Assembly: GCA_900538365.1 (NCBI GenBank)
Contig: UPXT01000039.1
Location: 1-20,370 of the forward strand
Length of the DNA: 20,370 bases
Direction: 5' to 3'
Source: an uncultured Acidaminococcus sp.
Lineage (GTDB): Bacteria; Bacillota; Negativicutes; Acidaminococcales; Acidaminococcaceae
Below the pieces are notes generated by a model. The model saw only the letters and a list, made by a program, of their open reading frames with translations, was not told the DNA's origin and did no database searches. The position numbers and the translations under genes were made by a program. This document shows positions 8,335 through 16,030 of the stretch, piece by piece; the first letter of the stretch is position 1; every line of letters starts with the position of its first letter.

Positions 8335-8972
8335 CCCTTGTAGCACCTTCCATCCTATCGTCTGATTTTTCTTGTCTTGCCGACGAAACGGCCCGTATCA
8401 AGGCGGCCGGTGCCGATTGGGTCCATATTGATGTCATGGATGGACACTTTGTTCCCAACCTGACCTTTGGCGCGCCCGTGGTAAAATGCCTGCGTAAGAA
8501 GACCGACATGTTCTTTGACTGCCATCTCATGGTGGAGCAGCCGGAAAATTATGTGGACGCTTTTGCAGCTGCCGGCGCTGACATGATTGTCATCCATGCT
8601 GAAGCAACGAAACACCTTCACCGCGTTCTGGAAGCCATCCATGGCAAGGGCATCAAGGCTGGTGTCGCCCTCAATCCGGCTTCTCCTCTGTGCCTTGTGG
8701 AAGAGGTCCTCCCTTATGCGGATATGGTTCTTATTATGTCCGTAAATCCTGGTTTTGGGGGACAGAAGTTCATTGAAACGAGCATCGATAAGATTCGCCG
8801 CTTGAAAGAACGCATCAACCAAGGTGGGTATAAGACCCTGATTGAAGTGGATGGGGGAATCAATAAGGAAACCGGTAAGGCTGTGCGGGAGGCGGGGGCG
8901 GATGTCCTTGTTGCCGGGTCCTATGTTTTTGGCTCCCCTGACATGAAAAAGGCCGTTAGGTATCTGCGCTGA
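8331..8972 (+). CDS. rpe: Ribulose-phosphate 3-epimerase
   Basis: A 213-residue TIM-barrel enzyme that interconverts ribulose 5-phosphate and xylulose 5-phosphate in the pentose phosphate pathway. Family features include APSILSSDF at the N-terminus, the metal-binding HIDVMDG (His32, Asp34), His65 in DCHLMVE, the phosphate-loop region VNPGFGGQ at 138-145, and Asp174 in EVDGGIN. The length is typical. Its ATG overlaps the rsgA stop as ATGA, with AGAGG at 8317-8321. Ribulose 5-phosphate is also a substrate for RibBA, encoded downstream, a possible metabolic link but not evidence of co-regulation. Confidence 0.96.
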   Translation: MTLVAPSILSSDFSCLADETARIKAAGADWVHIDVMDGHFVPNLTFGAPVVKCLRKKTDMFFDCHLMVEQPENYVDAFAAAGADMIVIHAEATKHLHRVLEAIHGKGIKAGVALNPASPLCLVEEVLPYADMVLIMSVNPGFGGQKFIETSIDKIRRLKERINQGGYKTLIEVDGGINKETGKAVREAGADVLVAGSYVFGSPDMKKAVRYLR

Positions 8973-8974
8973 TC

Positions 8975-10306
8975 ATGAATCGACACGAATTTTGGTCCTG
9001 CCATAAAAGGAAGGTCAAGTATACGCTTGGGATTATCTTTGCTGTCATCATAGGGCTTTTTGCCGTGGCCTACGCCTTGAGTCTCCAGGCAGCCGCTATC
9101 TTCAATTTCATTGCCGCCCGTCAGCATTTCCTGGAAGGCACCATCACCGTAGGGCGACTTACGGCAACCCCTTTGGGTCATGTTCACTTTGAGGATCTTG
9201 TCTGGACCTTGGATGAAAACGGTACGAAAGTAACGGTCCCTGATGGTCATTTCCATGTAAAACCCTTGGACCTGATCATGCGCCGTCCTTCGACATCGAC
9301 GATCACGAATGTAGAACTGAACGGAGCCAGTATTGAACTTTCCTTTGACAATAAGATGCATATCCGCGGTTTCCAAATGGTGGAACCGAAGAAGGAAAAA
9401 AAAGAAAAGGGAAAAAAGAAGCCGATTTTTGATGTCAAAGTAAAGAATCTTGATGTGGATCTTATCCTTAATCATTGTAGGGTTACCGCTTATTATAAGG
9501 ACCGGGTCCATACCTTCAAGGACGTCAATGCAACCATCCATTATGACAGCAAGGACCGCATCGATATTGACTTTTCAACGGGAGAATTGGGCGGAACCCT
9601 GGAAGGGGGCGGTGTCGATATTCAAGGTACGGTGGATTTGAAACCTGCCATATCGACCTATGACCTCAATCTTGGCATCCGTGAACTCAATCCGTCGAGC
9701 CTGGGAACCGGTCTCAATATCCATGAAACCGTCACGGCCAGTGCAGCCGTCACAGGAAAATTACCGGAGCCCATCATTATCGGTCAGCTGTATATGAAGA
9801 ACCTGAACTTGCCTGGCCTTAAATTTACCAACGTAAGAGGCGATTTTAAGTACAAAGACGGTTATATCGGGGCCCAAAACGTGACGGCTGATGTTTTTGG
9901 AGGCACCTGTGATGCTTCGGGTGGTTTTAATATTGATACCAAGGCCTATGATGTCTATGTCAAGGGCCATGACCTTCATAGCGAAGATGCCGCCGGGGTT
10001 CCCTTCTTCAGGACCTTGGTCCAGCTGGATCTGACCATGAGCTGCAACGGTGACAATCGGTCCACGTTGACCTATGGAACCTTCACTTCAGGCAAGGGAA
10101 TCTATGCCCTTGTAAAGTTTGATTCCATCAGCGGCGCTTTTTCCAATCAATATAAGCGGCTGAAATTTGATGATGTGACCATTAAATCCGTATCCGGAGA
10201 TATTGTGGCTCCCCAGTTTGAGCTTGTCGATGGGAAGCTTCACATGGGCAGTCTCTACTATGTATCAGAAAATGGAACACGCACCAAGATCAGCTTGTTT
10301 TCCTGA
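8975..10306 (+). CDS. AsmA/TamB-like membrane-anchored envelope protein
   Basis: A 443-residue protein with a short basic N-terminus, one transmembrane helix at ~17-36 (uncleaved signal anchor), and a long extracytoplasmic part. This part is rich in alternating beta-strand patterns with repeated 'DV..KNLDV', 'VELNGASIEL' and 'IGQLYMKNLNL' style segments. That architecture resembles AsmA, TamB and YhdP proteins, which bridge inner and outer membranes and are linked to lipid transport in diderm bacteria. A Lys-rich stretch occurs at 139-149. No catalytic motif is seen. It begins 2 bp after rpe with only a weak Shine-Dalgarno, suggesting coupled translation. The family is assigned from pattern alone, and the exact subfamily is not known. 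Confidence 0.65.
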   Translation: MNRHEFWSCHKRKVKYTLGIIFAVIIGLFAVAYALSLQAAAIFNFIAARQHFLEGTITVGRLTATPLGHVHFEDLVWTLDENGTKVTVPDGHFHVKPLDLIMRRPSTSTITNVELNGASIELSFDNKMHIRGFQMVEPKKEKKEKGKKKPIFDVKVKNLDVDLILNHCRVTAYYKDRVHTFKDVNATIHYDSKDRIDIDFSTGELGGTLEGGGVDIQGTVDLKPAISTYDLNLGIRELNPSSLGTGLNIHETVTASAAVTGKLPEPIIIGQLYMKNLNLPGLKFTNVRGDFKYKDGYIGAQNVTADVFGGTCDASGGFNIDTKAYDVYVKGHDLHSEDAAGVPFFRTLVQLDLTMSCNGDNRSTLTYGTFTSGKGIYALVKFDSISGAFSNQYKRLKFDDVTIKSVSGDIVAPQFELVDGKLHMGSLYYVSENGTRTKISLFS

Positions 10307-10313
10307 TGGGAAC

Positions 10314-10350
10314 GGGGGACCGAAGACACATTGCCTCTCCGGCCCCTTTT
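10314..10350 (+). terminator. Weak possible intrinsic terminator after the AsmA-like gene
   Basis: GGGG-A-CCG near 10315-10322 can pair with CGG-CCCC at 10340-10346, leaving one bulged A and a 17-nt loop, followed by only four T. It overlaps the -35 of the riboflavin promoter. The stem is short and the loop large, so termination may be partial. Confidence 0.3.
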
Positions 10351-10375
10351 CTTGCGACAGGACTTGTGTTATAAT
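10347..10375 (+). promoter_or_regulatory. Extended -10 promoter of the riboflavin operon
   Basis: TG-T-TATAAT at 10367-10375 is a perfect extended -10. The -35 at 17-bp spacing (10347-10352, TTTTCT) matches only half of the consensus. Transcription would start near 10382, about 14 nt before the first helix of the FMN riboswitch, as expected for a riboswitch leader. Confidence 0.7.
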
Positions 10376-10395
10376 AAGGGAGCAATTTCATAGGA

Positions 10396-10508
10396 ATTGT
10401 CTTTGGGGCAGGGTGAGATTCCCAACCGGCGGTACAGTCCGCGAGCCTTCGGGCATGAATTGGTGAGATTCCAATACCGACAGTAGAGTCTGGATGAAAA
10501 AAGACAGT
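10396..10508 (+). promoter_or_regulatory. FMN riboswitch (RFN element)
   Basis: The conserved aptamer blocks are visible: GGGGCAGGGTGAGATTCCC from 10405, then ACCGGCGGTA, GTCCGCGAGCC, GGTGAGATTCC, ACCGACAGT and AGTCTGGATG. Helix P1 forms between 10396-10404 and 10500-10508 (nine pairs with one G-T wobble). It binds FMN in the nascent transcript. Position directly upstream of ribD and before a strong terminator indicates control by transcription attenuation: FMN bound means early stop, FMN absent means the rib operon is transcribed. Confidence 0.96.
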
Positions 10509-10525
10509 GTAGCCACAGAACCGTA

Positions 10526-10567
10526 AAGGCCGTGCTATCTCCCCGAGGAGAAGGCATGGCCTTTTTT
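10526..10567 (+). terminator. Riboswitch-controlled intrinsic terminator
   Basis: AAGGCCGTGC (10526-10535) pairs with GCATGGCCTT (10554-10563) over ten base pairs with one G-T wobble. An inner helix TCTCC/GGAGA closes a CCGA tetraloop at 10543-10546. Six T follow at 10562-10567. It lies 17 nt after the aptamer and 18 nt before the ribD start. The ribD Shine-Dalgarno begins directly after the T-run, so it is not buried in the stem. Confidence 0.88.
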
Positions 10568-10584
10568 AAGGAAGGTGAACAAAT

Positions 10585-11685
10585 TTGACCGATGAGGAAT
10601 ATATGCAGATGGCCCTGGATCTTGCCGAAAAGGCCCGCGGAGCTACCAGCCCCAATCCGCTCGTCGGATGTGTCATCGTAAGTCCTGATGGACAAGTGGT
10701 GGGAAAGGGGTATCATCACAAGGCCGGTGAACCCCATGCCGAGATCAATGCCATGCGCGACGCAGGCGGGAAGACTGCAGGCGCTACGGCTTATGTGACC
10801 TTGGAGCCCTGTTCCCACTACGGCAGGACGGGTCCCTGCTGTGAGGCCTTGATCAAGGCCGGTATCAAAAAAGTAGTTGCCGCTGCCACAGACCCCAATC
10901 CCCGTGTATCAGGACGCGGCTTTCGACGCCTTGAAGAAGCTGGTGTCAAGGTTGTAAGCGGTGTCCTTGCAGACAAAGCTTACAGACAAAACGAGGTCTT
11001 CATGCATTATATGAAGACAGGCCGTCCGTTTGTGGCCTTGAAGTACGCCATGACCCTTGATGGCAAGATTGCCACGGCTTCCGGCGATTCCAAGTGGATT
11101 ACAGGGGGCACGGCAAGAACGTATGCGCATCGCCTGCGCAGCTGGTATGATGCCATCCTAGTGGGCCGTGAAACCGTGGCACAGGATGATCCGGCCCTTA
11201 CGGTACGTCTCGTGGAAGGAAAAAGTCCCCTGCGTATCATCCTTGATAGCAAGGCATCCCTTCCTTTGGAACGTAAGGTCTTCACGGACGGAGCGGCAGA
11301 CACGCTTCTTGTTGTTACACCGCAGGCCCCTCAAGAAAAGGTCAGGGCCTTTGCTGCCTTGCCGGGTGTTTCGGTCCTTACGGCTGCGGAGAGGGACGGT
11401 CATGTGGATCTTTCTGACCTTATGCAGCTGCTTGCCCAGAAAGATGTGACCAGCCTCCTTGTCGAAGGCGGCAGCAAGGTTCATGGAGCTTTTTTTGATG
11501 CAGGCCTGGCAGAGAGAGTCTATGCTTTCATTGCACCGAGCCTCATTGGTGGAGATAAAAGCCGTCCTGCCATTGGCGGTAAAGGCGCAAGTACGATGGA
11601 GCAGAAAATGACGCTTCAGGAAGTGACCGCTTTGCCCCTTGGATCTGATCTTTTGGTTACGGGCCTTACCCGTGAGGGGGTGTGA
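10585..11685 (+). CDS. ribD: Bifunctional riboflavin biosynthesis deaminase/reductase RibD
   Basis: A 366-residue two-domain enzyme for the second and third steps of riboflavin synthesis. The N-terminal deaminase (about 1-145) has the zinc motif His51-Ala-Glu53 and Cys76...Cys85 within PCSHYGRTGPC. The C-terminal NADPH-dependent reductase (about 150-366) includes the typical ALKYAMTLDGKIA entry and VEGGSKVHGAFF. The length is normal. The start is TTG at 10585 with AAGGAAGGTG at 10568-10577; the first in-frame ATG (10603) would remove the first six residues and has no better site. It is the first gene of the FMN-controlled operon. Confidence 0.96.
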   Translation: MTDEEYMQMALDLAEKARGATSPNPLVGCVIVSPDGQVVGKGYHHKAGEPHAEINAMRDAGGKTAGATAYVTLEPCSHYGRTGPCCEALIKAGIKKVVAAATDPNPRVSGRGFRRLEEAGVKVVSGVLADKAYRQNEVFMHYMKTGRPFVALKYAMTLDGKIATASGDSKWITGGTARTYAHRLRSWYDAILVGRETVAQDDPALTVRLVEGKSPLRIILDSKASLPLERKVFTDGAADTLLVVTPQAPQEKVRAFAALPGVSVLTAAERDGHVDLSDLMQLLAQKDVTSLLVEGGSKVHGAFFDAGLAERVYAFIAPSLIGGDKSRPAIGGKGASTMEQKMTLQEVTALPLGSDLLVTGLTREGV

Positions 11686-11688
11686 CAG

Positions 11689-12327
11689 ATGTTTACCGGT
11701 CTGATTGCTGAAATGGGCTGTGTGGAGGTCCTTCGGCGGGAAGGCAGTTCTTATCGTCTGACCATTGAAGCAGAAAAAATTCCCCCGACCCTTTTTGTTG
11801 GAGAAAGCGTATGCTGCAATGGGGCCTGCCTGACGGTAACCCATTTTGATGCCCACCGTTTTACTGTAGATGTTATGCCCGAAACGGTTCGCCATACGAC
11901 CATTGGTTTGTTAAAAAAAGGCGATCCCATCAATCTTGAACAGACCCTGAAACTGGGAGCCGGCCTTGATGGACACTTGGTCCTTGGCCACGTGGACGGA
12001 GTCGGCACCATTTCCCGCATCGTGCCTGAAGGTATTGCCAAGGTGACAACCATAACGGCACCTAAGGAGCTTTTGCATTATATGGTGAAAAAAGGCTCCA
12101 TTGCTATTGACGGCATCAGTCTTACCCTGACGGATGTGACGGAAACTGCCTTTTCTGTGTCCTTGATCCCTTTGACCGTTAAGGATACGACCTTAGGGAA
12201 AAAGAAGATTGGCGACGCCGTGAACCTGGAAACAGACATCCTCGGGAAATATGTGGAAAAACTCATCAATCATAAATCAAATGGGGGTCTTACAAAGGCA
12301 TCCCTTCTTGAAAATGGATTCCTCTAA
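11689..12327 (+). CDS. ribE: Riboflavin synthase, alpha subunit
   Basis: A 212-residue enzyme that dismutates two 6,7-dimethyl-8-ribityllumazine molecules into riboflavin and a pyrimidinedione. The hallmark N-terminus MFTGLIAE is present, followed by two homologous lumazine-binding beta-barrel repeats. The first contains CCNGACLTV at 42-50 and the second contains IDGISLTLT near 139-147. The length is typical of the trimeric family. It starts 3 bp after ribD with GAGGGGG at 11674-11680. The stop lies within the Shine-Dalgarno region of ribBA. Confidence 0.96.
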   Translation: MFTGLIAEMGCVEVLRREGSSYRLTIEAEKIPPTLFVGESVCCNGACLTVTHFDAHRFTVDVMPETVRHTTIGLLKKGDPINLEQTLKLGAGLDGHLVLGHVDGVGTISRIVPEGIAKVTTITAPKELLHYMVKKGSIAIDGISLTLTDVTETAFSVSLIPLTVKDTTLGKKKIGDAVNLETDILGKYVEKLINHKSNGGLTKASLLENGFL

Positions 12328-12340
12328 GGAGATGAAAAAT

Positions 12341-13567
12341 ATGGAAAAAGAATATCAATTTGGGACCATCGAACAAGCCATTGCCGACATCAAAGCCGGT
12401 AAAATGGTTCTTGTGACCGATGATCCGGACCGTGAAAATGAAGGTGACCTGATCATGGCTGCTGACTTTGTGACGCCGGAAGCTATCAACTTCATGGCAA
12501 CCCACGCCAAGGGCCTCATCTGTGCTCCCTGTGACGGGGAAATCCTGGACCGCCTCCAACTGGAACCCATGGTGGCCAATAACACGGATAATCACGAAAC
12601 GGCCTTTACGGTTTCCATTGATCATGTCGATACCACAACGGGAATTTCGGCTGCAGAACGGGCCTATACCATCAAGAAATTAACCGATCCCAAGGCGCTG
12701 CCGGCAGACTTCCGCCGCCCTGGCCACGTCTTCCCCTTGCGCAGTGTCGTCGGCGGCGTCATGCGCCGTACGGGGCACACGGAAACCACGACGGACCTGT
12801 GCCGCCTTGCCGGTCTTACCCCAGCCGGGATCTGCTGCGAAATCATGAGTGAAGACGGGACCATGGCCCGTACCCCGGAACTGGCCCGTTTTGCTGAAAA
12901 ATTTGGCCTTACGTTCATTACGGTGGCTGATCTGGTAGCTTATCGCAAAAAGAATGAAAAGATGGTCCACCGGATTGCAGATGTGGCCCTGCCTAGTAAG
13001 TACGGCAATTTCCGGGCCATTGGCTACGAAAACGATTTGGATGATTTGTGTCATGTTGCTGTGATCAAGGGCGATGTGGCCGGCAAAAAGAACGTTCTCG
13101 TCCGTGTCCACTCCGAATGTCTTACGGGGGATGCCTTGGGCTCCATGCGCTGTGACTGCGGAGACCAGTTGGGTACGGCTCTGCGCATGATTGAAAAAGA
13201 AGGCTGCGGTGTCGTTCTTTATATGCGCCAGGAAGGCCGAGGTATCGGGCTTGCCAATAAACTCCGGGCCTATGCCTTGCAGGATCAGGGACTTGATACG
13301 GTTGATGCCAATGTAAAACTGGGTTTCAAACCGGATCAGCGCGACTATGGTATCGGTGCACAGATCCTTTCCGACCTGGGCCTTACGAGTATCCGTCTCA
13401 TGACGAATAACCCCGCCAAACGGGCTGGTCTTTCCGGTTATGGCATTACCATTACGGAAACGGTACCAATTATCATGGAAGATAATTGTTACAATCATAA
13501 ATATATGGTTACTAAGCAGGTTCGTATGGGCCATGTGCTTCATGAAAAAGATGTGGAGGTAGAATAG
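12341..13567 (+). CDS. ribBA: Bifunctional DHBP synthase / GTP cyclohydrolase II
   Basis: A 408-residue fusion that supplies both branches of riboflavin synthesis. The DHBP synthase domain (about 1-205) converts ribulose 5-phosphate to the four-carbon unit; it shows DDPDRENEGDL at 27-37, RRPGHVFPLR at 125-134 and TGHTE with His146. The GTP cyclohydrolase II domain (about 206-408) has zinc ligands Cys260, Cys271 and Cys273 and the RQEGRGIGLANKL motif at 296-308. The frame is open upstream into ribE, but ATG 12341 has AAGGAG at 12326-12331 and gives the usual N-terminus. Both domains appear intact. Confidence 0.97.
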   Translation: MEKEYQFGTIEQAIADIKAGKMVLVTDDPDRENEGDLIMAADFVTPEAINFMATHAKGLICAPCDGEILDRLQLEPMVANNTDNHETAFTVSIDHVDTTTGISAAERAYTIKKLTDPKALPADFRRPGHVFPLRSVVGGVMRRTGHTETTTDLCRLAGLTPAGICCEIMSEDGTMARTPELARFAEKFGLTFITVADLVAYRKKNEKMVHRIADVALPSKYGNFRAIGYENDLDDLCHVAVIKGDVAGKKNVLVRVHSECLTGDALGSMRCDCGDQLGTALRMIEKEGCGVVLYMRQEGRGIGLANKLRAYALQDQGLDTVDANVKLGFKPDQRDYGIGAQILSDLGLTSIRLMTNNPAKRAGLSGYGITITETVPIIMEDNCYNHKYMVTKQVRMGHVLHEKDVEVE

Positions 13568-13569
13568 AA

Positions 13570-14031
13570 ATGAATATTGTAGAAGGAAAACTGCTGGCTC
13601 AAGGCCTCAAATTTGGGATTGTTGTCGCTCGTTTCAACGAATTCATTACGAATAAGCTCCTTTCTGGGGCAGAAGATACCCTTGTCCGTCATGGGGCCCG
13701 TGAGGAAGACATTACGGTTGCCTGGGTGCCCGGTGCTTTTGAGATTCCCCTGGTCGCAAAGAAAATGGCCCAAAGCGGTAAATATGATGGAATCATCTGC
13801 CTTGGTGCTGTTATTCGCGGTGCAACGAGCCACTATGACTATGTCTGCAATGAAGTTTCCAAAGGGATTGCCCTTGTCAATATGGAAACGGGTGTTCCCT
13901 GTGGATTTGGCGTCCTGACTACGGAAAATATCGAACAAGCCGTTGAACGGGCTGGCACTAAAGCAGGCAACAAAGGCTCTGATACGGCCGCATCCATGAT
14001 TGAAATGATCAATCTCATGAGGCAGCTCTAA
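13570..14031 (+). CDS. ribH: 6,7-dimethyl-8-ribityllumazine synthase
   Basis: A 153-residue enzyme that condenses the two riboflavin precursors into lumazine, usually assembling as a pentamer or 60-mer capsid. The family motifs are ARFNEFIT near residue 20, VPGAFEIPL near 54-62, and GAVIRGATSHYDYV near 79-92, which contains the catalytic His. It starts 2 bp after ribBA with GGAGGT at 13556-13561. It is the last biosynthetic gene of the operon; no riboflavin transporter gene follows. Confidence 0.96.
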   Translation: MNIVEGKLLAQGLKFGIVVARFNEFITNKLLSGAEDTLVRHGAREEDITVAWVPGAFEIPLVAKKMAQSGKYDGIICLGAVIRGATSHYDYVCNEVSKGIALVNMETGVPCGFGVLTTENIEQAVERAGTKAGNKGSDTAASMIEMINLMRQL

Positions 14032-14032
14032 A

Positions 14033-14920
14033 ATGACCCAGGAAGATGTCCTGATCCGGGCAACTGTCGGGGACGCCCGGGTCTATGCTGTGACGACAAC
14101 CCACCTGACACAATACATGAATGAAATCCACGGTCTGAGTCCCGTTGCTGCAGCGGCTTTGGGCCGTACGGCAGCTGGCGCACTGCTGCTTGCAGCCACA
14201 ATGAAGGACGGTGAAGGCGTGACCATCCGCTTCAAGGGCAATGGTCCCTTAGGTGAGGTCATGGCCGATGCCACAAATTATACGGTCCGCGGCTTTGTGG
14301 AACACCCCGAAGTCATGCTGCCCCTTAAAAAGGGCAAACTTGATGTCGGCGGCGGTGTCGGTCATGAAGGTGTCGTCATTGTGACGCGCTGCCCAGAAAA
14401 AGGCATGCCCTTCAACGGCTATGCCCTCTTAAAGAGCGGTGAGATTGCCGAAGACCTGACAAAGTATCTTTATGATTCGGAACAGACTCCTTCTGTCGTG
14501 GCTTTGGGTGTCCTTGTCGATAAGGATGGTTCCATTGCTGTTTCGGGCGGCTATTTTGTTCAGCCCCTTCCCGGCGCAAGCGATGAGTTCCTTGAAACTC
14601 TTGAAAATAACTGCATGACCTTGCCATATGTGACGGAACTGCTCCGTTCCGGCCACAGTCCAGAAGATATGATTCGGCTTATCGGAAAAGGCATGGCGGT
14701 GGAGATCCTTGACTGCCATCCTGTTTCCTTCCACTGCAGCTGCAGCCGAGAGAAGGTCGCCCATATGCTGGAAGGACTGCCGGAAGCAGAGTTTTCTTCC
14801 ATGTTGGATGATCCCCAGACCGAGGTACGCTGTCATTACTGCGGTAAGAAATATCTCTTTACGCCGGAAGAGCTGAAAGCCCTTCCCCGGAAACAGGCAA
14901 AACTTGACGACGCAAACTAA
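14033..14920 (+). CDS. hslO: Redox-regulated molecular chaperone Hsp33
   Basis: A 295-residue cytoplasmic holdase that is switched on by oxidation and protects unfolded proteins during oxidative stress. The C-terminal zinc redox switch is intact: Cys235-Ser-Cys237 and Cys267-x-x-Cys270. The N-terminal substrate-binding core (about 1-230) includes the family-typical TVRGFVEHP segment. It starts one base after the ribH stop with GAGG at 14019-14022, and no terminator or promoter separates them, so it is probably on the riboflavin transcript. The recA -35 element lies in its last codons, and its stop codon lies in the LexA-like box. Confidence 0.95.
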   Translation: MTQEDVLIRATVGDARVYAVTTTHLTQYMNEIHGLSPVAAAALGRTAAGALLLAATMKDGEGVTIRFKGNGPLGEVMADATNYTVRGFVEHPEVMLPLKKGKLDVGGGVGHEGVVIVTRCPEKGMPFNGYALLKSGEIAEDLTKYLYDSEQTPSVVALGVLVDKDGSIAVSGGYFVQPLPGASDEFLETLENNCMTLPYVTELLRSGHSPEDMIRLIGKGMAVEILDCHPVSFHCSCSREKVAHMLEGLPEAEFSSMLDDPQTEVRCHYCGKKYLFTPEELKALPRKQAKLDDAN

Positions 14921-14932
14921 TGTTTGTATAAT
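14904..14932 (+). promoter_or_regulatory. recA promoter
   Basis: TTGACG at 14904-14909 and TATAAT at 14927-14932 are separated by exactly 17 bp, close to the sigma-A consensus. The -35 overlaps the last codons of hslO. Transcription would start near 14939, giving a leader of about 27 nt that carries AAGGAG at 14952-14957. Confidence 0.85.
14913..14926 (+). promoter_or_regulatory. LexA-like operator (SOS box) in the recA promoter
   Basis: CAAAC-TAAT-GTTTG is a perfect dyad (5-bp arms, 4-bp centre). It retains the AAC-N4-GTT core of the Firmicutes LexA/DinR consensus (CGAAC-N4-GTTCG), with one symmetric change per arm. It fills the spacer between -35 and -10, where a bound repressor would block RNA polymerase. 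Assignment to LexA is inferred from position and similarity. Confidence 0.65.
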
Positions 14933-14965
14933 AGGATGTGTAATTACTGACAAGGAGATGAGGGA

Positions 14966-16030
14966 ATGAGCATGGAAACGGAAAAGGGCAAGGCCCTTGA
15001 CGCAGCAGTCAAACAAATTGAAAAAGACTTCGGCAAAGGCTCCATCATGAAATTGGGGGCAGCCAGTGCCAAGATGAATATTGAAACCATTCCAACCGGA
15101 GCATTGTCCCTTGATATTGCCCTTGGTGTAGGCGGGATTCCCCGGGGCCGTATTATTGAAATCTATGGACCGGAGTCTTCTGGTAAGACGACAGTCGCCC
15201 TTCATATGATTGCTGAGGCGCAGAAACGGGGAGGCTATGCTGCCTTCATCGATGCTGAACATGCCCTTGATCCGGAATATGCCCGCCATCTCGGTGTAGA
15301 CATCGACAATCTCTTGATTTCCCAACCTGATACGGGTGAACAAGCCCTTGAAATTTGTGATGCCCTGGTCCGCAGCGGAGCCATCGACATCATTGTCATC
15401 GACTCCGTTGCTGCCCTTGTCCCGAAAGCGGAAATAGAAGGCGATATGGGCGATTCCCACGTTGGTCTTCAAGCTCGTCTCATGAGCCAGGCCCTGCGCA
15501 AACTGACGGGAATCATTTCCAAGAGCCGTACAGCAACGGTCTTTATCAACCAGATTCGTGAAAAAGTGGGTGTCATGTTCGGGAATCCGGAAACAACGAC
15601 GGGCGGCCGTGCCCTGAAGTTCTACTCGACGGTCCGTATGGATGTAAGGCGTATTGAGAGCCTCAAGAGCGGCAACGACATCATTGGCAACCGGACCCGT
15701 GTCAAAGTCGTCAAGAACAAGGTGGCACCTCCTTTCAAGCAGGCTGAATTCGATATCATGTATGGAGAAGGAATTTCCCACGAAGGATGCCTCGTTGATT
15801 TAGGGGTACTGTATAACATTGTTGGCAAGAGCGGTGCTTGGTATTCCTACGGAGATGAACGTATTGGTCAGGGCCGTGAAAACACGAAGGAATTCCTTAA
15901 GAACCACCCGGAAATGGCTTTTGAGATTGAAAATCGTATCCGCGAAGCTGCCGGACTGACAGCCCTTGAAGCAGCCCCGCAAACGGAAGAAATCCTAAAA
16001 CCGGAGGGGGATCCGGACAGTGTGGGCTAA
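14966..16030 (+). CDS. recA: Recombinase A
   Basis: A 354-residue DNA strand-exchange ATPase that drives homologous recombination and triggers LexA self-cleavage in the SOS response. Walker A is GPESSGKTT at 68-76, Walker B is the IIVIDS strand, and the L2 loop region MFGNPETTTGGRALKFY is intact. The length is typical. ATG 14966 has AAGGAG at 14952-14957 with 8-nt spacing; an ATG two codons later also has a nearby AGGG, so a start three residues shorter in count is possible. It is the first gene of a unit with recX. Confidence 0.98.
   Translation: MSMETEKGKALDAAVKQIEKDFGKGSIMKLGAASAKMNIETIPTGALSLDIALGVGGIPRGRIIEIYGPESSGKTTVALHMIAEAQKRGGYAAFIDAEHALDPEYARHLGVDIDNLLISQPDTGEQALEICDALVRSGAIDIIVIDSVAALVPKAEIEGDMGDSHVGLQARLMSQALRKLTGIISKSRTATVFINQIREKVGVMFGNPETTTGGRALKFYSTVRMDVRRIESLKSGNDIIGNRTRVKVVKNKVAPPFKQAEFDIMYGEGISHEGCLVDLGVLYNIVGKSGAWYSYGDERIGQGRENTKEFLKNHPEMAFEIENRIREAAGLTALEAAPQTEEILKPEGDPDSVG

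Noticed and set aside
10445..10530. GCCTT (10445-10449) pairing with AAGGC (10526-10530) as the FMN antiterminator
   Set aside because: Only five pairs, and the first strand belongs to an aptamer helix; cannot be supported without folding.
12680..13543. Minus-strand 287-codon frame opposite ribBA
   Set aside because: It is the antisense shadow of the intact ribBA gene with no recognisable motif.
14429..15781. Minus-strand 450-codon open frame opposite hslO and recA
   Set aside because: It lies opposite two well-supported genes, has no domain pattern and no ribosome binding site; a shadow frame.
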